NCBI GenBank assembly: GCA_910574865.1
Contig: CAJTDN010000010.1
Coordinates: forward strand, 1 to 64,000
Reading direction: 5' to 3'
DNA from: Lachnospiraceae bacterium
GTDB lineage: Bacteria; Bacillota; Clostridia; Lachnospirales; Lachnospiraceae
Length of the DNA: 64,000 bases
In this document: positions 33,749 through 41,806 of the stretch, piece by piece
How positions within the stretch are numbered: the stretch's first letter is position 1
Layout: every line of letters begins with the position of its first letter
Notes under the pieces: model-generated
Told to the model about the DNA's origin: nothing
Databases searched by the model: none
The model's input: the letters and a program-made list of their open reading frames with translations, nothing else
Position numbers and translations under genes: made by a program

Positions 33749-35482
33749 TTACGCCAGCATCGCGTCTATCATGGCCAGCACTTCCTTGCCCATCGCGGCG
33801 GATTTCGCATCCGCGTCTTCCAGGGAAATACCTTTCACGCCATAATAGAACTTCACCTTCGGCTCGGTTCCCGACGGCCTCACGCAAAGCCATGTGCCGT
33901 CCGGCATGTCATAATAAAGCACGTTGGAACTGGGCAGCCCGGTCGGGGTCACCTCGCCCGTCTCCATGTCCTTCACCGTGTCCGCCATGTAGTCCCTCGC
34001 CTTCAACACCTTGTAGCCGGCAATCTCGGCCGGCGGGTTCTTGCGCAGCGTGTCGAGGATTTCCTGAATCTTGGCAAGCCCCTCGATGCCCTTAAGCGTG
34101 ATGGACTTGATGTCGTCCTTGTAATATCCATACCGCTCGTACATCGCCACCATCGCGTCCCATAGGTTCATGCCTATGCTCTTATAATACGCGGCCGCCT
34201 CCGCAAGCGCCATGGTCGCCACGATGGCATCCTTGTCCCTCGCGTGCGTCCCGATCAGGCAGCCGTAGCTTTCCTCGAAACCGAACAAGTACTCGCCCTT
34301 GCCTGAATTCTCAAAACCGAGAATCTGCTGCCCGATGTACTTGAACCCGGTCAGGCATTCAATCACGCCCACCCCGTAATACTTGGCAATCGCGTCGGCC
34401 ATGTTGGTCGTCACGATAGTCTTGATCAAATACCCGTCCTTTGGCAGGCCGCGAAGCTCCTTGCGCTCACCAATCTCGTAATCCGCCAGCAGGCAGCCCG
34501 ACATGTTTCCCGTCAGGGTATGGTACTCGCCGTTTTTGTCCCTCACGCGCACGCCCAGCCTGTCGGCATCCGGGTCGGTCGCCAGCACGAGGTCGGCATC
34601 CAGTTCCTTTGCCAGCTTCAACCCCAGCTCGAACGCCTCGTCCGCCTCCGGGTTCGGATAGGAGACGGTCGGGAACTCGCCGTTTGGCAGCTCCTGCTCC
34701 GGCACCACGTACACATTCTCGAAACCAAGCTCTTTAAGCACCCGGCGGGCCGGAATATTTCCCGTGCCGTGCAGCGGGGAATAGACAATCTTGATGTCCT
34801 TCGCCACGGCGTCGATGGCGTCCTGGTGGAGCACTTGTTTCTTCAGTTCCGCCATGTACGCGTCGTCCACTTCCTGGCCAATCACCTCGTAAAGGCCGGC
34901 GGCTTTGGCCGCTTCCAAATCCATGGTCTTTAACGTCGTGTAATCCGTAATCGCTTTCACGTCGGCCATGATGCCCTTGTCATGCGGCGGCGTGATCTGC
35001 GCGCCATCCTCCCAGTACACCTTGTAACCGTTGTACTCTGGAGGGTTGTGGCTGGCCGTGATGTTGATGCCGGCGATGCAGCCTAACTTCCTCACCGCGA
35101 ACGACAGCTCCGGCGTCGGGCGGAGCGACTCGAACACATAAGCCTTGATGCCGTTTGCCGCCAGGCAAAGCGCCGCCACGTCGGCAAACTCCGGGGACAT
35201 ACGGCGGGAATCATAGGCGATGGCCACGCCCTGGGCCTCTTTCCCGCTCTTCTTGATATAATTCGCCAACCCTTGCGTCGCCTTGCGCACCACATATGTA
35301 TTCATGCGGTTCGTACCGGCCCCAATAATGCCGCGAAGGCCCGCGGTCCCGAATTCCAAATCCTGGTAAAAACGCTCCTTGATCTCGTTTTCATTATCTT
35401 TAATGCTGTTGAGCTCTGCCTTCGTGTCCGCGTCAAAATACGGATTCGACAGCCATTCCTGATACTTTTCCATGTACTCCAT
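33749..35482 (-). CDS. pgcA: alpha-phosphoglucomutase
   Basis: A 577-residue phosphohexomutase. GINITASHNPPEYNGYKVYW (residues 138-157) carries the phosphoserine S144. The metal-binding ATDPDADRLGVRV and the substrate loop GFEESYG follow, and the phosphate-binding end RPSGTEPKVKFYYG completes the PgcA-type set. It interconverts glucose 6-phosphate and glucose 1-phosphate, a feed to nucleotide sugars. AGGAGGT lies before the ATG. A family B hairpin (35512-35568) sits in its 5' leader, just upstream of the ribosome site. Confidence 0.93.
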   Translation of the reverse strand: MEYMEKYQEWLSNPYFDADTKAELNSIKDNENEIKERFYQDLEFGTAGLRGIIGAGTNRMNTYVVRKATQGLANYIKKSGKEAQGVAIAYDSRRMSPEFADVAALCLAANGIKAYVFESLRPTPELSFAVRKLGCIAGINITASHNPPEYNGYKVYWEDGAQITPPHDKGIMADVKAITDYTTLKTMDLEAAKAAGLYEVIGQEVDDAYMAELKKQVLHQDAIDAVAKDIKIVYSPLHGTGNIPARRVLKELGFENVYVVPEQELPNGEFPTVSYPNPEADEAFELGLKLAKELDADLVLATDPDADRLGVRVRDKNGEYHTLTGNMSGCLLADYEIGERKELRGLPKDGYLIKTIVTTNMADAIAKYYGVGVIECLTGFKYIGQQILGFENSGKGEYLFGFEESYGCLIGTHARDKDAIVATMALAEAAAYYKSIGMNLWDAMVAMYERYGYYKDDIKSITLKGIEGLAKIQEILDTLRKNPPAEIAGYKVLKARDYMADTVKDMETGEVTPTGLPSSNVLYYDMPDGTWLCVRPSGTEPKVKFYYGVKGISLEDADAKSAAMGKEVLAMIDAMLA

Positions 35483-35511
35483 CTTTACAGTACCTCCTGA
35501 ATAGTGTATTC

Positions 35512-35568
35512 GTTACCCTCCACGGAGCTGTGCGCCCCGCCCCGCGGCCTAAGGTCGTGGATGGTAAC
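35512..35568. repeat. repeat family B, copy 2 (hairpin)
   Basis: GTTACCCTCCACG (35512-35524) pairs with CGTGGATGGTAAC (35556-35568), one mismatch. The loop side contains AGCTGTGCGCCCCGCC, the same core as GGCTGTGCGCCCCGCC in the copy at 53459. The unit lies in the leader of the phosphoglucomutase gene. Confidence 0.7.
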
Positions 35569-35594
35569 CCATATCCTTAGTATACACCACTTGC

Positions 35595-36758
35595 TTACAA
35601 ATGAAAAGAGAATATCTTTTCTAAAAAGCGTATTTTTTCATCCGTCTGGGTGACGGAGAGCATCAATTTCTCCACGTTCTTTTCCGGAACCCACACTTTG
35701 TTGGAGTGGTAGTAGGAATTCATCGTCTTCCAAAATTTTTCAGGATACGCCAGCTTCAAGGCCATGTACTCCAGTTCCTCCCGCTTAAGCGGACGGATTT
35801 TCCCATAGGTTCCCAGCATGGCGTCGCCAAGTCCCTCGTTCCATTGGTGCTTTTCCATCACCTTGCGCAGAAAGTAACACAAGTCCTGCACCTGGACGTC
35901 CAGGCAAAAATGCTCGAAATTGGTCGTCGCCACCTCCGCGGCGGGGAGCATCAGCACGTTATGGTAATTGTAATCCCCGTGGACCAGGCAGTTGCCCGTG
36001 ACACTGGCAAGATACAACTCATCGTATCCCGATTGTTTCAATTGATCCGTCACTTGTTCCGCCACCGAGAACATCCGGTCAAAATGTGCAAGGAACAGGT
36101 AGTCAAACGAGTCCTTGCTGCTCTTCTTCCGCACGAACCCGCGGATTTTTTTCAATTCGCGGTTATGGCAGAGGAACTCTTCCAACAAATGCCGACCCGT
36201 CGGCGGATGCACTTCCCCATCCGCCGCAAGCCGCGGTTTTGCCCCGCGCCCTTCCTCATTTTCACACATAGACTGCGATTCCGCCCCGCGCCCTTCCGCA
36301 TTTTCACGCATAGACTGCGGTTCCGCCCCACATCCTTCCACATTTTCACGCATAGACTGCATTCCAGCCTCTCCCGCGATTTCACATTGCGGCTGCCAGC
36401 GCAGCTTCTCGTGCAGCCCAGCCAAATTTGCCACGGCCTCCAGCACGTCGCTTTCCCTGCGCACGTCACATTCCCGCCCGCCGTACCATTTTTTCAGGAT
36501 ATACCGCCTGCCTTCCCGCGAAGTGGCAATAAGCTTTCCTTCCTTCGTGAAGACCGGGGTATCCACGTGCGCATAGCCTTCCGCCTCCAAATGGGTGAGG
36601 AGGAGATACAATAGAGGCGCGCGCCGGTCGGAAATGTCCGTCTCCCTCAAAAGCATCGTACCTTCATTCGTGTCGATAAAAAACGCACCCCTTATTTTGC
36701 GGGTGCTTATCACTTCCATATGATATTGATCCAGTACTTCCAGTTCATACTCCCTCAT
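35595..36758 (-). CDS. CotS-like spore coat/aminoglycoside-phosphotransferase-fold protein
   Basis: A 387-residue kinase-fold protein. VHGDYNYHNVLM (H-G-D-x-x-x-x-N, the catalytic loop) and the later LDVQVQDLCYFL (metal-binding D) match the APH/CotS family, whose members sit in Bacillus and Clostridium spore coats. An N-terminal beta region with ILKKWYGG provides a candidate lysine. The linker between about residues 130 and 175 holds three 14-residue tandem repeats (see repeat at 36241). The gene is followed by a family B repeat and phosphoglucomutase. Antibiotic resistance is unlikely; a coat or small-molecule kinase role fits best. Confidence 0.75.
   Translation of the reverse strand: MREYELEVLDQYHMEVISTRKIRGAFFIDTNEGTMLLRETDISDRRAPLLYLLLTHLEAEGYAHVDTPVFTKEGKLIATSREGRRYILKKWYGGRECDVRRESDVLEAVANLAGLHEKLRWQPQCEIAGEAGMQSMRENVEGCGAEPQSMRENAEGRGAESQSMCENEEGRGAKPRLAADGEVHPPTGRHLLEEFLCHNRELKKIRGFVRKKSSKDSFDYLFLAHFDRMFSVAEQVTDQLKQSGYDELYLASVTGNCLVHGDYNYHNVLMLPAAEVATTNFEHFCLDVQVQDLCYFLRKVMEKHQWNEGLGDAMLGTYGKIRPLKREELEYMALKLAYPEKFWKTMNSYYHSNKVWVPEKNVEKLMLSVTQTDEKIRFLEKIFSFHL
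36241..36366 (-). repeat. in-frame 42-base tandem repeat (3 copies) inside the CotS-like gene
   Basis: Three 42-base units (36241-36282, 36283-36324, 36325-36366) share about 80-90 percent of their bases by eye. In the protein each gives a 14-residue unit of the type QSMRENAEGRGAES. The unit length is a multiple of three, so copy number can vary without a frameshift. Confidence 0.85.
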
Positions 36759-36905
36759 GGCCGCCCCCTGTTTTTATTCGATTCATAACTCTTTTCAATT
36801 TATGAAGGGGACGGCCAGAATATGACTATACAATAAAATTTTGTAGCAATTCGGCCAAAGCCGGACCACTTCCTTTCCGGCCAGCCGCATGCAAGCCCTG
36901 CATTC

Positions 36906-38240
36906 TCACAAGTTCAACTTTTCTTTCACGTATTGGCACAATATTTCCTTCTTGTTGCAGGAAGGTTCGTCAATCACCCATTCCAGCAACTCGTTAAGCA
37001 TGACGCCAAGTTCACGCCCGGGCTTCATTCCCAGCGCCAGAAGGTCACGCCCGCCCACCGCCAAATCCTTTAGCGTCACGCATTCCCCCCTGTCCAGCAC
37101 CTCCTGGTAGACTTCCCGCATGGCAATGATGTTCTCAATCTTTTCCCGCCGCTTGTACGGGCTTTGCGCCTTCACGTCCGCCAGCCGTATCGCCAGATAA
37201 TAGGGGAACAAGTCCACGCCAATCCGGTTCATGGCCCGGCGGACGTTTCGTTCCGTCGCCTCAACGCGGTAATCATGAAAACAGACGAGACGCGTCACTT
37301 TCTTCATCGTCTCATTGTCAAACCGCAGGCGCGTCATGACGTTCCTGGCAATCTCCTCACTGACGAGGGCGTGCTTCTTAAAATGATCCCGCCCGTTTTC
37401 ATCCGTCGTCTTCATCTGCGGCTTGCCCATGTCATGGAACAACATCACCAGGCGCAATATCTTGTCTTTCTTGACATTCTTCATGGCATGTATCGTGTGC
37501 TCCGCCACGTCATATTTGTGATGCGGGGTATTTTGCCCCACGGCGACCATGGCATCCCACTCCGGGAGGACGACCTTCGTGATTCCCAACTCATAAGCGT
37601 CCTGTATCCGCTCAGGGTGGTCGGATGTCAGCAGCTTGACCAACTCGGCCTGGATGCGTTCCGCGCTAATGACCGACAAGGTCGGGGCCAACTGGCGGAT
37701 TGCCTCCGCGGTCGCCGGTTCGATAGGGAAATCGAGCTGCGCCGAAAAACGCACCGCCCGCAACATGCGCAGGGCATCCTCGGAAAAACGTTCCCGCGCG
37801 TCGCCGACGCAACGAATCAAGTGGCGGTTCAAGTCCTGCATTCCCCCGAAAACGTCCACCAGGCGCACCTCGTCATTATAGGCCATGGCGTTGATGGTGA
37901 AATCGCGCCTTTTCAAGTCCTCCTCCAGCCTCCTGGTAAACCGGACCTCCTTCGGGTGCCGGCCATCCTCGTAGGCGCCGTCCACGCGGTAGGTCGTCAC
38001 CTCGAAGCTTTCCCTGCCGAGCAGCACGGTCACCGTCCCGTGCTCGATGCCGGTATCCACCGTGCGCGGGAACAGCCGCTTAATCTGTTCCGGCCGGGCC
38101 GATGTCGTGATGTCCCAATCCTTCGGGGTAATCGCCAATATGGAATCGCGCACGCACCCGCCGACCGCATAGGCCTCGAACCCATGCATCCGCAAATTTT
38201 CAATAATCAAAATCACCTTGTTCGGCAAAACAATCTTCAT
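36906..38240 (-). CDS. cca: CCA tRNA nucleotidyltransferase
   Basis: A 444-residue protein. VGGCVRDSIL and PKDWDITT are the class II nucleotidyltransferase G-G-x-V-R-D and D-x-D motifs (D of DWD is metal-binding). RRDFTINAMAYN and RMLRAVRFSAQL follow, and an HD domain (FHDMGKPQM) sits in the middle of the chain. It adds or repairs the 3'-CCA end of tRNAs. The HD domain is also seen in many Firmicute CCA enzymes. It is divided from asnS by a family A repeat region. Confidence 0.95.
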   Translation of the reverse strand: MKIVLPNKVILIIENLRMHGFEAYAVGGCVRDSILAITPKDWDITTSARPEQIKRLFPRTVDTGIEHGTVTVLLGRESFEVTTYRVDGAYEDGRHPKEVRFTRRLEEDLKRRDFTINAMAYNDEVRLVDVFGGMQDLNRHLIRCVGDARERFSEDALRMLRAVRFSAQLDFPIEPATAEAIRQLAPTLSVISAERIQAELVKLLTSDHPERIQDAYELGITKVVLPEWDAMVAVGQNTPHHKYDVAEHTIHAMKNVKKDKILRLVMLFHDMGKPQMKTTDENGRDHFKKHALVSEEIARNVMTRLRFDNETMKKVTRLVCFHDYRVEATERNVRRAMNRIGVDLFPYYLAIRLADVKAQSPYKRREKIENIIAMREVYQEVLDRGECVTLKDLAVGGRDLLALGMKPGRELGVMLNELLEWVIDEPSCNKKEILCQYVKEKLNL

Positions 38241-38299
38241 AAAATACCAATTCCTCTTTCTAGGTTAAACATGCAGGCATGTCGCACATGACCTTGGAG

Positions 38300-38350
38300 T
38301 CCCAAAGTCATGCGTTTTCATGTAAACATGAAACGCATGGCCTTTTGACC
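38300..38350. repeat. partial copy of repeat family A (hairpin 3 only)
   Basis: The 51 bases at 38300-38350 are identical to 38463-38513, the hairpin-3 part of family A copy 2. A more degenerate hairpin-3 half (ACATGCAGGCATGTCGCACATGACC) precedes it at about 38269-38293. This makes a small tandem array in the cca-asnS gap (38241-38519). Confidence 0.85.
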
Positions 38351-38358
38351 ACTCCCCC

Positions 38359-38522
38359 ATGATACCACGAATTGCTCCGCACTTTGTGCTTTCGCAATTC
38401 TAAAACACCTCAAATCCGCTCATTTTTCTACGAAAAATGGCTACTTTTCGGTGTTTTGCGGGTCCCAAAGTCATGCGTTTTCATGTAAACATGAAACGCA
38501 TGGCCTTTTGACCCTGGTATCA
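38359..38522. repeat. repeat family A, copy 2 (three-hairpin element)
   Basis: A 164-base element, full-length relative of 30968-31133. Hairpin stems: GAATTGC/GCAATTC (38369-38400), AAAACACC/GGTGTTTT with inner CATTTTTC/GAAAAATG, and CATGCGT-TTTCATG/CATGAA-ACGCATG. Compared with copy 1, both arms of each stem have changed together. The last three bases (38520-38522) are the stop codon of asnS read on the minus strand, so the element starts exactly at that gene's end. Confidence 0.85.
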
Positions 38523-39911
38523 CAATTCACAATTGTTCACGGTCCTCGGGAACGGCACCACGTCGCGGATGTTCTGCATTCCCGTCAAATACATCACACA
38601 ACGTTCAAAGCCCAGCCCGAATCCCGCGTGCCGGGTGGAACCGTATTTCCGCAAGTCCAAGTAAAAGCCGTAGTCCTCTTCTTTCAGTCCCAGCTCGTCC
38701 ATCCGCGCGAGGAGCTTCCCATAATCGTCCTCCCTCTGGCTGCCGCCAATAATTTCCCCGATGCCTGGAACCAGGCAATCCACCGCCGCCACCGTCTTCC
38801 CATCGTCATTTTGCTTCATGTAAAACGCCTTTATTTCCTTGGGGTAATCTGTCACGAACACCGGCCGTTTGTAAACCTGCTCGGTCAAATACCGCTCGTG
38901 CTCGGTCTGCAGGTCGGCCCCCCAGGACACCTTGTACTCGAACTTGTCATTGTTCTTCTGCAAAAGCTCCACCGCCTCGGTGTAGGTCACCCTCGCAAAA
39001 TCCGACTCCACCACGTTCTTCAGCCGCTCGATGAGTCCCTTGTCCACGAAGGAATTGAAGAAATTCATCTCCTCCGGCGCCTGCTCCATCACGTAATGGA
39101 TGACATACTTGAGCATGGACTCGGCCAGCTCCATGTCGTCCTGCAAGTCGGCGAAAGCAATTTCCGGCTCAATCATCCAAAATTCTGCCGCGTGTCTCGT
39201 CGTGTTGGAGTTTTCCGCCCGGAAGGTCGGCCCGAACGTATAAATGTCACGAAACGCTTGCGCGTACGTCTCGCCGTTCAACTGGCCGCTGACGGTCAGG
39301 CTGGTCTCCTTGCCGAAAAAGTCCCGCGTGTAGTCCACGTGGCCGTCCGCCGTCTTCGGCAGGTCGTCCATGTCAAGCGTGGTTACCCGAAACATCTCGC
39401 CCGCGCCCTCGCAGTCGCTGCCGGTAATCAATGGCGTGTGCACGTAGACGAAGCCCCTCTCCTGGAAGAACTTGTGAATCGCGTAGGCCGCCAGCGACCG
39501 CACGCGGAATACCGCCTGGAACGTGTTCGTGCGCGGACGCAAGTGGGAAATCGTCCGCAGGTACTCGAAACTGTGCCGTTTCTTCTGTAAAGGATAGTCC
39601 GGCGCGGACGAGCCCTCGACCTCGACGCGCTCCGCCTGGATCTCGAACGGCTGCTTTGCCTGCGGGGTGGCCGTCAGCGTCCCGCTCACGATAATTGCCG
39701 ATCCAACGTTCTGTTTGGAAATCTCCTGGAAATTTTCCATCTTGTCCGAATACACCACCTGCAGCGGCTCGAAATAAGAACCGTCATTTACCACGATGAA
39801 ACCAAACGTCTTAGAATCGCGGATACTGCGAATCCACCCGCCAACCGTGACCTTCTCTCCCAAATACTGCTCCCTGTTTTTAAAAATCTCCCGAATCGTA
39901 ACCAATTCCAT
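38520..39911 (-). CDS. asnS: asparaginyl-tRNA synthetase
   Basis: A 463-residue class IIb synthetase. The OB-fold anticodon-binding N-terminus has [24 protein letters not shown], and motif 2 is [21 protein letters not shown]. Motif 3 is [22 protein letters not shown]. The Asn specificity is suggested by the long NDG-type insertion and the overall resemblance to AsnS rather than AspS; it charges tRNA-Asn. The ATG at 39911 follows AAGGAG, ten bases upstream. Its stop codon is part of a family A repeat, which may end the transcript. Confidence 0.95.
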   Translation of the reverse strand: MELVTIREIFKNREQYLGEKVTVGGWIRSIRDSKTFGFIVVNDGSYFEPLQVVYSDKMENFQEISKQNVGSAIIVSGTLTATPQAKQPFEIQAERVEVEGSSAPDYPLQKKRHSFEYLRTISHLRPRTNTFQAVFRVRSLAAYAIHKFFQERGFVYVHTPLITGSDCEGAGEMFRVTTLDMDDLPKTADGHVDYTRDFFGKETSLTVSGQLNGETYAQAFRDIYTFGPTFRAENSNTTRHAAEFWMIEPEIAFADLQDDMELAESMLKYVIHYVMEQAPEEMNFFNSFVDKGLIERLKNVVESDFARVTYTEAVELLQKNNDKFEYKVSWGADLQTEHERYLTEQVYKRPVFVTDYPKEIKAFYMKQNDDGKTVAAVDCLVPGIGEIIGGSQREDDYGKLLARMDELGLKEEDYGFYLDLRKYGSTRHAGFGLGFERCVMYLTGMQNIRDVVPFPRTVNNCEL

Positions 39912-40166
39912 TTTCAAACTGCTCCTTTCCAATTGCAATTACATTCACACCTCGTAATGCGGGCCACTCATCTCCTGCCTGCCCGCACAGATATTTATGA
40001 TTATAAACCGAACCCGCCAGAAATACAATCCCATATCGCCATTTTTCAAGCCCGTCGCCCCTTAAAATAATCGAATATCCGTATCTCTTCCTATTTATAA
40101 ATGCAACTTGACGCGCTTCTTAAACAATATTTAAACGATTATTAATGAATTCCTTTCAGATGCCGG

Positions 40167-40196
40167 TTGACAAGCGGCGGCTTGTGGGAGTATAAT
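40167..40196 (+). promoter_or_regulatory. sigma-A-type promoter for the dlt-like operon
   Basis: TTGACA (40167-40172), an 18-base spacer and TATAAT (40191-40196). Both hexamers are consensus. Transcription would start near 40203, which excludes the TTG at 40202 as the gene start and supports the ATG at 40301 with AGTGAGGG upstream. The rest of the 39912-40300 gap is AT-rich with no other recognised feature. Confidence 0.85.
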
Positions 40197-40300
40197 TCCT
40201 ATTGTTTATGCTTATTCATGATTTCATTCACGGCCGCGTCGTGGATGTCCGTATGGGCGTGGCCGCCATTTATGCCATGCAAGTAGTGAGGGATTATCGT

Positions 40301-41797
40301 ATGTTTCAAAACGTGATGGACCACCTCGGTTTCGGGGAAAATTTAAAGGACGATTTTGATACCGTTTTATTCATAGACAAGGACGGACGGGTGACGTTTG
40401 GCGAGTTCTGCCAGAGGGTGGCAAGGGCCGCGTCCTATTTTATCGAGAAGGGGGTTTTGCACCAACCGGTCGCGGTCGTCGCCGACCATTGCACGGACAC
40501 GCTGGCCTGGTATCTGGGCGTGCTTGCCAGTGGCAACTATTACGTTCCGGTCAACCCCGATATCAAGGAGGAAAAGCTGGAAAAAATCAAGTCGCTTGCC
40601 GGCATCGAAATTGTCTGCAGGGGCGGCATCGACATGCCACGGCGCCTTTCCGGCGACGAGTTGGAAGCGGCCTTCCGTTCATTTCAAGAGATTTACCGAA
40701 ACGTTCCCGCCGGCTTGCCGATGTATGTCATTTTTACGTCGGGATCCACCGGGGAACCGAAAGGCATTATAAAGACTCATCAGGGCATGATGAGTTTTAT
40801 TGATGCCTACGTCCGTGAATTCCAATTTAACCGGGAAACTTGTCTCGGCAGCCAGACGCCGTTTTATTTCGACGCTTCCGCCAAGGATGTCTACACGGCC
40901 TTGAAAGTTCGCTGCCCGATGCACATGCTGGACTCGAAATTGTTCCTGACTCCGCTTAAGTTGGGCGAATATATTCGCGACAACCATATAAACACCCTGC
41001 AGTGGGTGCCGTCCGCGCTCTCCATCATTTCGACCTTGAAAGTATTTGAGAAGGCCGACCTGACGACGATACGCAAAGTCCTGTTCGTTGGCGAGGTATT
41101 TCCGCCCAAGCAGCTTCGGGCATGGATGGAGGCCTTGCCGGACACGGAGTTCGTTAACTTGTACGGCTCCTCGGAAATGTCCGGAATCTGCGCGTTTTAT
41201 CGGGTCGGGAAAGTTCCGGCAGAAGGAAACGTGCCAATTGGCTATCCGCTTTCCAATAGCCGCCTTTACCTGGTAGACGACGGTAAAGTGATCCGCGAAA
41301 CGGAAACGGTCGGGGAAATTTATGTCGCCAGCGACGCGCTCGCCGCCGGTTATTTGAATGACGCGGAAAAGACCGCCGCCGTGTTTACCGGGCCTCCTTC
41401 TCCCGAGTTGCCGGAGGGCACGTACTATAGAAGCGGCGACTTGGCAAAATACGGGCCGAACGAAGAACTTGTTTTCGTCTCCCGCAGGGACTACCAGATC
41501 AAGCACATGGGACACCGCATCGAGCTGGGCGAAATCGAGGCCATCACCCTCGACGTTGCCGGCGTGGAAAAATGTTGCTGCGTTTATCAAAATTCAAAAA
41601 TTATTTTGTTTTACACGGGGGACATCGACAAGGCAGACTTAAGCCGCCAGCTTAGGGAACGGCTTTTGTCCTACATGGTTCCAAACAAGCTTGTGCCAAT
41701 GGAAACCCTGCCGTTAAACGCGAATGGAAAGATTGACAGAACCCGGTTGTTGGACAAGGTCATGGATAAAGCGATTGGCCGTAAAGGAATCAAGTGA
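40301..41797 (+). CDS. DltA-like D-alanine/acyl-carrier-protein ligase (AMP-forming)
   Basis: A 498-residue adenylate-forming enzyme. Core motifs: FTSGSTGEPKGI (P-loop), LYGSSEMSG, YRSGDLAKY, SRRDYQIKHMGHRIELGEIE and NGKIDR with the A10 Lys. These match DltA, which activates D-alanine as an adenylate and loads it on DltC. The chain is followed by a carrier protein, an MBOAT and a DltD-like gene, so it charges the carrier for acylation of an envelope polymer. Amino acid specificity cannot be read from the sequence. No condensation domain is present, so it is not an NRPS. Confidence 0.83.
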   Translation: MFQNVMDHLGFGENLKDDFDTVLFIDKDGRVTFGEFCQRVARAASYFIEKGVLHQPVAVVADHCTDTLAWYLGVLASGNYYVPVNPDIKEEKLEKIKSLAGIEIVCRGGIDMPRRLSGDELEAAFRSFQEIYRNVPAGLPMYVIFTSGSTGEPKGIIKTHQGMMSFIDAYVREFQFNRETCLGSQTPFYFDASAKDVYTALKVRCPMHMLDSKLFLTPLKLGEYIRDNHINTLQWVPSALSIISTLKVFEKADLTTIRKVLFVGEVFPPKQLRAWMEALPDTEFVNLYGSSEMSGICAFYRVGKVPAEGNVPIGYPLSNSRLYLVDDGKVIRETETVGEIYVASDALAAGYLNDAEKTAAVFTGPPSPELPEGTYYRSGDLAKYGPNEELVFVSRRDYQIKHMGHRIELGEIEAITLDVAGVEKCCCVYQNSKIILFYTGDIDKADLSRQLRERLLSYMVPNKLVPMETLPLNANGKIDRTRLLDKVMDKAIGRKGIK

Positions 41798-41806
41798 GGT
41801 GTAAAT

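Noticed and set aside
36241-36366. CRISPR-like direct repeats
   Set aside because: Units are adjacent without spacers, in frame and inside an obvious protein-coding gene. The same holds for 62514-62621.
35595-36758. Aminoglycoside resistance kinase
   Set aside because: The H-G-D-x4-N loop is shared with CotS proteins, and the gene sits among housekeeping genes without mobile-element marks.
40202-40300. Extended N-terminus of the DltA-like ligase from TTG 40202
   Set aside because: The consensus promoter places the transcript start at about 40203, so this codon would not be in the mRNA; ATG 40301 has a ribosome site.
40301-41797. Nonribosomal peptide synthetase module
   Set aside because: Single adenylation domain with no condensation or thioesterase domain, followed by separate DltC/B/D-like genes.
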